Shown: positions 23,979 through 31,811 of the stretch, one piece after another
How the letters are laid out: each line of letters begins with the position of its first letter
Numbering within the stretch: position 1 is the stretch's first letter
Origin: a virus
Direction: 5' to 3' (one strand)
Virus record (IMG/VR): IMGVR_UViG_3300045257_000280
Coordinates: 1 to 64,000 of that record
DNA: 64,000 nucleotides
Made by a program: the position numbers and the translations under genes
The notes under the pieces: generated by a model
What the model saw: only the letters and a program-made list of their open reading frames with translations
Told to the model about the DNA's origin: nothing
The model's database searches: none

Positions 23979-24672
23979 TAAAACATGTGCAGAATGTCAG
24001 CAACCATTTGTTGCCAAGCGGATAGACAAACGATTTTGTTGCCGTACTTGCTATCACCATCAACGAGACCGTCACCCTGATGATACCCGCGAAACCCCCA
24101 AGGATGCCATCTGTGGACTTTGCAAAAAGCCTTTTGTAAAAATAAAACGAAACCAACGGTTTTGCTCGCGGATTTGCTATAAAACTGCGTGGCCAAAATT
24201 GAATCGAGAAAAGCATAACGCTCGCTACACAAAACGCTATCGAGACAAACCTGAATGGTACGCCGAACGAACGCCACGCTATACAAAAACACATCGTGCA
24301 AAAGTTCTAAGCTCTCGGCCATGGTCTTACCTATTAGCTTCGCGACGTAACGAAGCTAAACGTAGAAATTGGATTTTCGATTTAGACGATGCTTGGGCAT
24401 GCGCACGTTGGACAGGACGATGCGAACTAACTGGAATCGAATTTCGCGTAAATGGCAAAATGGGGCCGCAACCATTTTCTGCGAGTCTTGATAAAATAGA
24501 ACCCTCCAAAGGATACACAAAAAATAATTCGCGATTCATCTTGTGGGGATGCAACGCACTAAAAGGCGTTGGCGCCGACGAAGATATGTACGCTATTGCA
24601 TTGCGGATCACGAAAACATCCCCGTCAATTGTAAGTGCATATGCTGGAGCAATTCTAGCCCTCCCAGGATGA
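23956..24672 (+). CDS. homing endonuclease with zinc fingers
   Basis: 238 residues. Two Cys4 modules (CAECQQPF...CCRTCYHH and CGLCKKPF...CSRICYK, about residues 11-75) are followed by a basic linker and a nuclease-like C-terminus containing SASLDKIEPSKGYTKNNSRF and WGCNALKG, the phage HNH/EndoVII-like pattern. Convergent with and overlapping the adaptor-like gene at 24608 by 65 bases. AT-richer than its neighbours, which suggests recent transfer. Confidence 0.7.
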   Translation: MRNVKRFDKTCAECQQPFVAKRIDKRFCCRTCYHHQRDRHPDDTRETPKDAICGLCKKPFVKIKRNQRFCSRICYKTAWPKLNREKHNARYTKRYRDKPEWYAERTPRYTKTHRAKVLSSRPWSYLLASRRNEAKRRNWIFDLDDAWACARWTGRCELTGIEFRVNGKMGPQPFSASLDKIEPSKGYTKNNSRFILWGCNALKGVGADEDMYAIALRITKTSPSIVSAYAGAILALPG

Positions 24673-25606
24673 ACGGCAAAACGTAGCGTCCGTAAGGATT
24701 AACTGCTCGACCAACTCTTGCGTAATTAGAATATCCTAAAACTCGACGATCAAACTGTTCGTGGAAATAGCGAGCAGCGTTCAAATTTTGCATTTCCTCA
24801 AAGGCCATAGCAGCACCAAAATATGGTATTGCATCCGTCCACGGTGCCGGCAACGCTTCAACAGATTGGTCGTCGATCAAATCGCTAGGAAGTACACAAC
24901 AATCCCATTCCATCTGATACGTTTGTGAAGGCAGCGGATAAAAAAACAATGACCCTGCTGCGCCTTGCCCAAACTGAGAAAAGAACATAGGAACATATTG
25001 GAAGGTCAGCGGGTACTGTCGGATTGCCGATTCATAAACCGACCATGCGTAACACGGTAAGGAATAGCGATAATTCGCATATAAAATACTGACTCCGCGA
25101 ACAAAGAGAATGCTGTCCACTCCTGGAAAATTGCTCAAATCAATATTTGCAAAATCGTACCGCTCCTGACCTTGCAACAACAAATTCATTGGCGACATAA
25201 TTGGTGTCGCAGTTGCGTTCTTTCCAGTCGTATCTGTAATAGTCATGATGGGCTGGAAGTACCCGATCCCGCCATCTTGGCTAAAAATAGAAGTAATGAC
25301 ACCGCCAGAAACAATTGCAGTCGCCGTTGCCTGACGCCCATTTGGATTGGGAATTTGTCCGCTCGCAAAATCAGGAGGCGTGATCGTCAAAGTAGGAGTT
25401 GTCGAATACCCCGTACCTCCGTTTGTGATTTTCCAACCTTCAATCGAACCAAAAATCGGTGGCTGGATTCTTATACACTGCGCCCGCATGGCAATCTCGC
25501 GCCGCGCCCTGTTGATATACTCGGCCAAATTACCAATATCGAGATTCTGCTGCTTCTGATCGCGAGCGAAGCGCTGCACCATCGCGATATATTTGTTTAA
25601 CGCCAT
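24608..25606 (-). CDS. head-tail adaptor-like virion protein with inserted repeat module
   Basis: 332 residues. N- and C-terminal parts (LAEYINRARREIAMRAQCIR; VEALPAPWTDAIPYFGAAMAF) are related to the next protein. Between them lies an extra beta-rich insertion with NGGTGYSTTPTLTITPPDF and DGGIGYFQPIMTITD motifs (about 60-130). The last about 20 residues overlap the endonuclease gene and may be recent. Likely a ring at the head-tail junction. Confidence 0.6.
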   Translation of the reverse strand: MALNKYIAMVQRFARDQKQQNLDIGNLAEYINRARREIAMRAQCIRIQPPIFGSIEGWKITNGGTGYSTTPTLTITPPDFASGQIPNPNGRQATATAIVSGGVITSIFSQDGGIGYFQPIMTITDTTGKNATATPIMSPMNLLLQGQERYDFANIDLSNFPGVDSILFVRGVSILYANYRYSLPCYAWSVYESAIRQYPLTFQYVPMFFSQFGQGAAGSLFFYPLPSQTYQMEWDCCVLPSDLIDDQSVEALPAPWTDAIPYFGAAMAFEEMQNLNAARYFHEQFDRRVLGYSNYARVGRAVNPYGRYVLPFILGGLELLQHMHLQLTGMFS

Positions 25607-26382
25607 CAGGCCGCCCCGACCTGCGGGCCGCCGACACCAAGCCGGTTGCTCCTAAAGGGATCAGACGCCTGTTCGAACGCATACATATTCACGTCGGGAT
25701 TGGCGGCATTGCGCGCCCGCTGCATGAATTGCTCGTACAGCGCGTAGAGCTGTTGAGCTTGCTGGATGCGCGCTGAAGTTTGCGACGCCATCAATGCCAT
25801 GTAACTTGCATAATAGGGCACAGCATCCGTCCACAAGTACGGCAGTGCCTCCACGTCGGTATCGGCCGTGAGCGCTTGCGGGTATGCCGTGCAGTCGCAG
25901 TTGAGTACATACGCCAAATCGGGAAGCGGATCGATGTAAAAGCTGCCGCTCGACATCGTGCCGGTCCCGATGCCGGTAATCGAGCCTTGACCGGAACTGC
26001 CTTGCGAATATTGTGCCCACTCCTGAGGTTCACCACTGGTCGGCACTGGCTTATTAAAACGCTGGAAGTCAAACCATTCCCACGATTTTCCGCGAATCCA
26101 CTTCTGGCCGGTGCCGACGTTAAATTGAATCCGGCGCACGTTGATCGCACCTTGGATGCCGGTCGTGGCGACGACGCCAAAGCTGATGCCCGAGAAATTA
26201 TAGGCACGTTGGCCGATCACCGCCGAGATCGTGCCGATCGCCCGGATGCAGCGGCCTTCGCCCGCCACCTGGCCGCGAGCAACGTTTATGTACGTGGTGA
26301 GATTCGCGGTCGTATACAGCGCCGACGTGGCAGCCGGATTTTGTAAGAGCTGATTGGTTAGCGCGAGATATTGGGTCAACAC
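25606..26382 (-). CDS. head-tail adaptor-like virion protein
   Basis: 258 residues, GTG start with GAGGTG upstream. The helical N-terminus (LTTYINVARGQVAGEGRCIR), central beta region and C-terminal VEALPYLWTDAVPYYASYMAL align by eye with the protein encoded just downstream, indicating a duplication. Probably the simpler of two paralogous connector or tail-tube proteins. Confidence 0.6.
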   Translation of the reverse strand: MLTQYLALTNQLLQNPAATSALYTTANLTTYINVARGQVAGEGRCIRAIGTISAVIGQRAYNFSGISFGVVATTGIQGAINVRRIQFNVGTGQKWIRGKSWEWFDFQRFNKPVPTSGEPQEWAQYSQGSSGQGSITGIGTGTMSSGSFYIDPLPDLAYVLNCDCTAYPQALTADTDVEALPYLWTDAVPYYASYMALMASQTSARIQQAQQLYALYEQFMQRARNAANPDVNMYAFEQASDPFRSNRLGVGGPQVGAA

Positions 26383-26407
26383 GGCAAGACACCTCTACCG
26401 TGCTATA

Positions 26408-26659
26408 TCACGGCCCCACATATCTGAGTATCGGATTCGCAATCGTGGACCGCTCCGCGTCGAACTCGTACCAATGAAGCGAACCGTCCGGCCCCTGAAC
26501 CAGCACCTGATCGTTCGTCCGCATCGCTTGGTGGCGCCCCTGCCCGACGCCGGTCTGGATGCCGGTCGAAGACAGATCGGGGATATTGTAAGTCTTGGCG
26601 GTCGGCAGGTTCATACCACCGACCGCATATCCAGTTTGGCTGAGCGAATAGGTCGCCAT
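26408..26659 (-). CDS. small virion-region protein
   Basis: 83 residues, beginning MATYSLSQTGYAVGG. Ends with WYEFDAERSTIANPILRYVGP. The start lies immediately after the upstream stop. No family recognised; perhaps a minor head or connector protein. Confidence 0.55.
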   Translation of the reverse strand: MATYSLSQTGYAVGGMNLPTAKTYNIPDLSSTGIQTGVGQGRHQAMRTNDQVLVQGPDGSLHWYEFDAERSTIANPILRYVGP

Positions 26660-27835
26660 TTACGGCGCCGGCTGGAGGACCGCGATGTCGGGTACGCTGC
26701 CCATCACGAACGCCACGGTGCCGACCGTGCCGGCAGCGCCTACCGCCATCGGCCAGGCCGCGCTGGGCGCCGCCAGGAACAAGCCGCCGTCGTAGATCAC
26801 GCCGGGAGCGCCGGCCGAGACCGACGTGTTGGCGCCCGTGATGCCGATATTGACCGGCCGCGGGAACCACGACAGGTACTTGAAGTTCGGCGTCTGGGTG
26901 ATGGTGCCCTGAGACGGCACACCGCCGACCGCGAAGACCGGCGTGTTGCCGGTGCCGTAGCCGATGCCCGGCCCCGAGACCGTCGCGGCCGTGATGGTCT
27001 GCATGACCACTGCCGAAACCGTCGCGGTAACACCCGCGCCCGTGACCGCGAGCGTGATGGCGGTCGGGGTGATGGGAACGCCCGGATTGGTGCAAAGCAC
27101 CTCCGTAATCAACCCCGCGTTCGTCAGGCTGAACGCGCAGGTCGCCAGCGTGATGCCGGTCGAGATGTTCGGATCGGTCGGCACCGGCAGGAGCGCCACA
27201 TTGGCGGGGGCGGACGGATAGCCAGCGCCTTGATTGACGAAGGTCACGCCGGTCAGCACCACGGTGCCGCTGGAAATGCCCACATAACCGGACGCCGCGA
27301 CGCCGCCGATGCCATTGGCGTTGCCCGAGGGGCCGGGGGGCTGCGGAATGAACAGGATCGGCGCAATGCCGTAGCCGCCGCCCACGCTGGCGACCGAGCC
27401 GCCCGTGAAGGCAAGCGCACCGCCGACGATCGGCTGCCACGTCGAGGTGCCGCCGGTCGCGATGACGGTCGTGGTCGATTGGACGTAGGACGCGCCCTGG
27501 CTGGCGATGAAAGCGCCAACCGGGCAGCCGGTCAGATTGGCGATGCGCAGGTTGTAGCCGTCGCTGGTGATGTGAAACATGCCGCGATGATAGGGCGCAC
27601 TCGCTGCCATGACCCAAAGGTTGGTCAGTGGATCTTTGATCTGAAACACCAGATAACCGCCGAGACCGATCTGCCAGTCGCCGGCCGGAATCGGGAGCGT
27701 CTGACCGGGAGCCAGGCAGACGCGGCTGGTGGCGAAGTCGTAGGGGGCATTGATGCCCGCAAACGAGATTTCCGAAGGATAAAGATTCTGCGGAACTCCA
27801 AGGCCGATGCCAGGACCTGAAAGGGGGCTGTTCAT
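26660..27835 (-). CDS. probable head decoration / structural protein with GxGY repeats
   Basis: 391 residues. N-terminal 100 residues are compact and beta-rich (GDWQIGLGGYLVFQI; WVMAASAP). Gly-rich modules follow (SVGGGYGIAPILFI, NQGAGYPSAPANV, GPGIGYGTGNTPVF) as in the tail protein at 20994. Sits directly downstream of the capsid gene with AGGAAAGCAC before its ATG, so a capsid surface or cement role is likely. Confidence 0.55.
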   Translation of the reverse strand: MNSPLSGPGIGLGVPQNLYPSEISFAGINAPYDFATSRVCLAPGQTLPIPAGDWQIGLGGYLVFQIKDPLTNLWVMAASAPYHRGMFHITSDGYNLRIANLTGCPVGAFIASQGASYVQSTTTVIATGGTSTWQPIVGGALAFTGGSVASVGGGYGIAPILFIPQPPGPSGNANGIGGVAASGYVGISSGTVVLTGVTFVNQGAGYPSAPANVALLPVPTDPNISTGITLATCAFSLTNAGLITEVLCTNPGVPITPTAITLAVTGAGVTATVSAVVMQTITAATVSGPGIGYGTGNTPVFAVGGVPSQGTITQTPNFKYLSWFPRPVNIGITGANTSVSAGAPGVIYDGGLFLAAPSAAWPMAVGAAGTVGTVAFVMGSVPDIAVLQPAP

Positions 27836-27844
27836 GTGCTTTCC

Positions 27845-28885
27845 TTAAAACTGTGCGCCTTGGATTCCGTAGAGGTTCGCGCCCGACGACGACTTGGCCG
27901 ACACCACGTTGTAGCCGACCACGACGACGCCTTGCTGGCCGATCTGGCCGAGCGGCACCAGCGAGTAGAAGCCGCTGAAGTCGAACGCAGCATCTTCTGA
28001 CAGGTACATCGCGGTGTATTTGGTGTTGACCGCAAAGGCGTTGCCCTTCGGACAGAAGTGGTCCTGGAAAATCGGGATGCCGTTGACGTTCAGGTTCGGG
28101 AAGCTCGACCGGACGGCGGTGTCCATCGTGTAGGTATTGCCCGGATTGACGAACTGCTGCTCGATCCCGATGAAGTCGTTGTTGAGCGTCGCGTAATCGC
28201 CAGGCGACATCACGATGAAGGTCGGCGCTTCGCCGCCCGCCCCGTTGGTGATGTAGGAGATCACCGTCGCCATGTTCCTACGGGTGAAACCCGCCGAGAA
28301 ACTGAACAGCGACGCGCTGTTGGTGTTGATGTACTGGCCCTTGAAGGCCGTATTGCCGGCAGCGTTGCGGTTGATGCCGCCGTAATTCGGCACGTTCGTG
28401 CCGTCATCGAACGCGTCATAGAGACTGTTCGGATAAAGCGGGTTCGAGCTGTTGTTCAAGAACATCAAGCCGGCGAAATTCTGCTTGGTGACGGCCGCCA
28501 CGTCGTTCATGCGGGCCTTGAGCTGACTGATTTCGCGCTCGGTCGCCTGGATGATGGTCTCGCCGAACGGTAGCGGCACCGGCACCACCCAGTAGGCCAG
28601 ATTCCATTGGCCGTTCTGGATTGCCGGGATGATCTGCGGTGAGTTGAAGCCGCCACCGTAGCCGGTGAACTGGCCTTGGACCATCGATGCAGCCTGCATC
28701 GGAATGGTGATCTGGTTGAGACCGCCCGCGGCTTTTTGCGCGTTACCCATCATGTAGAAAAGCATGGGCGAGCCGAAGTAGATTTGCACGAACAAACGGG
28801 GAACAAAAGCCCTACGTGTAGTGGCTGCCAATTCACTATAAAGTGCCCCCGCAGCCGGCGCAACACCTATACCTGGAAGCGGCAT
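27845..28885 (-). CDS. major capsid protein
   Basis: 346 residues, preceded by AGGAGATTTTGGG. Position between scaffold-like and decoration-like genes, size, and motifs such as FGETIIQATEREISQLKARMNDV (long helix) and the C-terminal VPLGQIGQQGVVVVGYNVV strand region fit an HK97-fold capsid protein of podoviruses. No protease gene was seen nearby, so maturation cleavage is uncertain. Confidence 0.75.
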   Translation of the reverse strand: MPLPGIGVAPAAGALYSELAATTRRAFVPRLFVQIYFGSPMLFYMMGNAQKAAGGLNQITIPMQAASMVQGQFTGYGGGFNSPQIIPAIQNGQWNLAYWVVPVPLPFGETIIQATEREISQLKARMNDVAAVTKQNFAGLMFLNNSSNPLYPNSLYDAFDDGTNVPNYGGINRNAAGNTAFKGQYINTNSASLFSFSAGFTRRNMATVISYITNGAGGEAPTFIVMSPGDYATLNNDFIGIEQQFVNPGNTYTMDTAVRSSFPNLNVNGIPIFQDHFCPKGNAFAVNTKYTAMYLSEDAAFDFSGFYSLVPLGQIGQQGVVVVGYNVVSAKSSSGANLYGIQGAQF

Positions 28886-28959
28886 CCCAAAATCTCCTAT
28901 TTACTTGCACAGCATTCCATGCTATTCCCACAGCTGTCAGACCAACAGGAGATAGCAAG

Positions 28960-29757
28960 ATGCCAATTACCAAGATTTGCGAGCGTTGCAGCCAACCTTT
29001 CAAAGTTCGGCCGCGTGACGCCGCTCAGCGCTTTTGTGGAACGCCGTGCAAAAAAATCTATGAAGCCGAGCATGGAAGACAAAACGCGATAGTGCCGGTG
29101 GTGGACTTCACCTGCAAAGTCTGCGGGGAGCCGTTCAGCTACAAACCCGGAGCCATTCGCGCCTACCAAAAAAAGTGGAACAAGCTGCCACAATACTGCT
29201 CGACAAAATGCGGCGGTATTGGCCGCAAAATGGACGAGCAAAACTGGGATGCAAAATGCGTACAGTGCGGAAACCCAATTCCGCTCGAACGCAAAGAAGA
29301 TGGAACGATTCGCTACGGCACTTCGTTGTGCAGCACCGAATGCCGTTCGCTTTTCAGGCGCCTGTCGTACCAAGCCAGACATCCTGACCAGCAACCCACT
29401 CGTCAAAAAGGCCGCCACGGATACGTGCGGCTGATTGTACCCGGCAAGAACGGCGAACCTTCCCGTGATACGCTCGAACATCGACACGCGATGGAGCAGA
29501 AAATTGGTAGGATGCTCTACGAGAACGAGACCGTCCACCACATCAACGGAATTAGAACCGACAACCGAATTGAAAACCTCGAACTCTTTTCGAGCCGACA
29601 TGGCCCCGGTCAACGCGTCATCGACAAGGTGCGCTTCGCAATCGAAATGCTCCGGTTGTACCCGGAATTCGCGAAAGCAGAAGGTGTCGCGCTCGTCAAA
29701 CATCTTACTGCCGACCCCCACGAAACTCTTTCAACGCCTTCATCGCCTCTTGGGTGA
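28960..29757 (+). CDS. HNH homing endonuclease with zinc fingers
   Basis: 265 residues from an ATG preceded by AGGAGATAGCAAG. Cys-rich modules (CERCSQPF...CGTPCKKI; CKVCGEPF...CSTKCGG; CVQCGNPI...CSTECR) occupy about residues 6-140. The C-terminal EHRHAMEQKIGRMLYENETV, HHINGIRTDNRIENLELF is a canonical HNH_3 nuclease. Inserted head-to-head between capsid and scaffold genes; its end overlaps the scaffold gene by 53 bases. Confidence 0.8.
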   Translation: MPITKICERCSQPFKVRPRDAAQRFCGTPCKKIYEAEHGRQNAIVPVVDFTCKVCGEPFSYKPGAIRAYQKKWNKLPQYCSTKCGGIGRKMDEQNWDAKCVQCGNPIPLERKEDGTIRYGTSLCSTECRSLFRRLSYQARHPDQQPTRQKGRHGYVRLIVPGKNGEPSRDTLEHRHAMEQKIGRMLYENETVHHINGIRTDNRIENLELFSSRHGPGQRVIDKVRFAIEMLRLYPEFAKAEGVALVKHLTADPHETLSTPSSPLG

Positions 29758-30298
29758 CGAGCGACTCACTTTCACCGCGCGTCTCCAAGAGTTTCTTGGT
29801 GTAGTTCTCGTCCTGGGTGGACGGTTCGGTAAAGTCCCACCGGCCGAAATGGCTGGACGGCGTGGCAGGCGCGACCTGCGCACCGTGCAGATTCTCATAA
29901 GCGGGCGCGGCGAGCATCGGATCGATGATGCCTTCCTTCTCGCGGAATTCGTCGAGCGCCTTGATACCGTCTGCGGTCCAACCTTGCTGGAGCAGCTTGG
30001 CATTGCCGGCTTCGACGCGCCGTTGCAGCGTTTCGAGCTTGGAATTCTTCTCGCGCTCGGCCTTGTCGTCCTCGATCTTCTTGTTCAGCTCGTCGATCTT
30101 GGCCTGAAGCTTCTCGACCGGCTCATTCACGGTCTTCTCGTTGTCGAGCCGCGGCGTCGGGGCATTCGGATCGACGAGCTTGCGCGCCTGCTCGACCAGC
30201 AGGGCGGCTTTCGGATGCGCCATGATCTTGCGGACGGCCGCGATGGTTTCCTGGCCGTTGTTGAATTCGAGTTCGTCAACCTCGATGGTCTTGCCCAT
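29705..30298 (-). CDS. scaffold-like protein
   Basis: 197 residues, acidic and helical, with a coiled coil at about 58-100 (EKLQAKIDELNKKIEDDKAE) and a C-terminal basic helix (TQEAMKALKEFRGGRQ). Location just upstream of the capsid gene and this composition match podoviral scaffolding proteins. Confidence 0.6.
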   Translation of the reverse strand: MGKTIEVDELEFNNGQETIAAVRKIMAHPKAALLVEQARKLVDPNAPTPRLDNEKTVNEPVEKLQAKIDELNKKIEDDKAEREKNSKLETLQRRVEAGNAKLLQQGWTADGIKALDEFREKEGIIDPMLAAPAYENLHGAQVAPATPSSHFGRWDFTEPSTQDENYTKKLLETRGESESLVTQEAMKALKEFRGGRQ

Positions 30299-30301
30299 GG
30301 G

Positions 30302-30487
30302 TTACTTCCCGCCCGTGGTGGAGCCGGCGTTCGGCACATGGCTGATGGTAAGCTTGTCGGACTTGCTCTGACTCGGCAGATGGCTTTTGCGCCCGCCAAT
30401 CTCGTTCACGTCGAGATCGACCCGCACGGTCTGGTCATCGGCCTTCATCGGCACCGTCTTGGCGGAATTCTGAAAAAGGTTCGGCAT
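30302..30487 (-). CDS. small virion-region protein
   Basis: 61 residues, polar. MPNLFQNSAKTVPMKADDQ then a short strand region (VRVDLDVNEIGGRKSHLP). Packed between the scaffold-like gene and another small gene. Function unknown. Confidence 0.5.
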   Translation of the reverse strand: MPNLFQNSAKTVPMKADDQTVRVDLDVNEIGGRKSHLPSQSKSDKLTISHVPNAGSTTGGK

Positions 30488-30489
30488 GG

Positions 30490-30663
30490 TTACGCTCCTG
30501 ATTTCCTTCGAACCGCCCCCGGCCGAATATTCGACACGTCCATCTCGGACGTTTTCTTGCAGCCCGGCAAGCGCGATGCCACGTACTCATCGATCGCCGC
30601 GCTCACAACCCGATCGGTCGAGCAGACGATCTCCGGGGACACCTCGGTTTTGAACACGCTCAT
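30490..30663 (-). CDS. small protein of unknown function
   Basis: 57 residues beginning MSVFKTEVSPEIVCST. The start overlaps the upstream stop (ATGA) and the stop is followed after two bases by the next ATG, so it is embedded in the operon. Basic C-terminus. Confidence 0.5.
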   Translation of the reverse strand: MSVFKTEVSPEIVCSTDRVVSAAIDEYVASRLPGCKKTSEMDVSNIRPGAVRRKSGA

Positions 30664-31043
30664 GCGGCAGCCGCCTGTTGCTGGCTGCCGCCCTGCTTCT
30701 GGGCCGCCATGGCTTTGAGCTGCTGGACCTGCTGGTTGTTCTGTCCCTGCTTCATCGCCGTGGCTTCGAGCTGGTTGCGATTGGCAGCCGGCGTCATCGA
30801 GCCTGGCGGTACGAACTTGGCCAACTTCTTGATCATGTCGAGCAATGCCTGACCGGGTTCGGAATTGGCACCGAGAAGCGGCAGGGCATCCTGGAGATTC
30901 TGAAGGGCAACGCCCAGCTTCTGCAACCCGGCCGCCTCGTGACCGCGGTTAGCAGTCGGCGCGACGGCCGGCGTCTGACCAAAAGGAGCTTGCGGCGCTT
31001 GAGGGGGTTGACCGGGAACAGGAGCTGGGGTGCCATCAGGCAT
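30660..31043 (-). CDS. Gln/Pro-rich structural-region protein
   Basis: 127 residues from the ATG at 31043. A Pro/Ala-rich start, a central helical part (LQKLGVALQNLQDALPLLGA) and a Gln-rich tail. Probably an assembly or minor virion protein, close to the portal and scaffold genes. Confidence 0.5.
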   Translation of the reverse strand: MPDGTPAPVPGQPPQAPQAPFGQTPAVAPTANRGHEAAGLQKLGVALQNLQDALPLLGANSEPGQALLDMIKKLAKFVPPGSMTPAANRNQLEATAMKQGQNNQQVQQLKAMAAQKQGGSQQQAAAA

Positions 31044-31047
31044 GGGC

Positions 31048-31095
31048 TTACTTGCGGCCCTTGCGATGCTTGCGCTTGCCACGAGTGAACTGCAT
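31048..31095 (-). CDS. 15-residue highly basic peptide
   Basis: MQFTRGKRKHRKGRK, with nine Lys/Arg residues. Preceded by ACGGAGAACGCAA, a good ribosome site, and followed after four bases by the next ATG. If translated it would bind nucleic acid or an acidic protein surface. Confidence 0.4.
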   Translation of the reverse strand: MQFTRGKRKHRKGRK

Positions 31096-31253
31096 TTGCG
31101 TTCTCCGTTGCGAGGTTGCTTCGCGTCAGGCCCCGGATGGGCACCGACATCAAGACACTATCCTCCCGTAACGGATGAAAGACCTAGTTTACTTCTCTGA
31201 ATTATAGTGTATTTTACTTGCGTTCCGTTGCTGTCAGTTCCCGTCAGGAAAAA

Positions 31254-31460
31254 ATGGCGCCTGCAAACGGCCAAAAGAAAAGTCGCCGCTTCATATCGTC
31301 AAAAGAAGCGGCCGACGAACTCGGCGTGTTGCCATCCACTGTCTGGAGATGGATCCGGGAAAAAAAGAAAAACTGTTTTCCAACGAAGCGCGTCGGGCAA
31401 AAAATACTGATCCCCCGGCAAAAATTCGAAGACTGGTGCGAAACTACCGACACCATTTAG
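31254..31460 (+). CDS. helix-turn-helix (excisionase/MerR-like) protein
   Basis: 68 residues from the ATG at 31254 (CAGGAAAAA upstream). RRFISSKEAADELGVLPSTV and the following WRWIREKK with a wing-like QKILIPRQKFEDW match the HTH_17 / excisionase DNA-binding fold. A forward-strand gene within the reverse virion operon. It could regulate the divergent operon or act in excision, though no integrase is visible. Confidence 0.7.
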   Translation: MAPANGQKKSRRFISSKEAADELGVLPSTVWRWIREKKKNCFPTKRVGQKILIPRQKFEDWCETTDTI

Positions 31461-31468
31461 AGGATTCC

Positions 31469-31810
31469 ATGCACAGCATCACAGTCGTATTCGGCCCCGC
31501 ATCGCTGCGTTTTTTGTTTCGGAGCAAAGAAAGAACCGAACAGTTCCGCGCTTTCCGTACCGATCACCCGACCCAGGACCTAATCATCGACGACGATTTC
31601 GGCCAGCATGCCGAGATCAAGGCATTGTCGATCCACGGCATCGTGATCGAGGATTTGGATCAGTCGAAAATGTCGGCGGTGGAGATGATGCTGCACGACG
31701 CACGAACGCGCGCCACCGCTCAAAGCCGCGCGCAATCCGATACGCAATTACGCTCGGCAGGACGCGGGCCTTCGGTGCTTACCCCGATGGGCGGAATGAA
31801 CGGCGGCTGA
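31469..31810 (+). CDS. hypothetical protein cotranscribed with the HTH gene
   Basis: 113 residues from an ATG preceded by AGAGGATTCC, nine bases after the HTH stop. Beta-rich first half (SITVVFGPASLRFLF; DLIIDDDFGQ; IHGIVIEDLDQ) and a helical, polar C-terminus. No family recognised. Its stop lies one base from the convergent portal gene. Confidence 0.55.
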   Translation: MHSITVVFGPASLRFLFRSKERTEQFRAFRTDHPTQDLIIDDDFGQHAEIKALSIHGIVIEDLDQSKMSAVEMMLHDARTRATAQSRAQSDTQLRSAGRGPSVLTPMGGMNGG

Positions 31811-31811
31811 T

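Noticed and set aside
26354-27820. 488-codon forward frame rich in Arg, Asp and His
   Set aside because: Antisense of the decoration-like and neighbouring virion genes; low-complexity RDR/GRD pattern.
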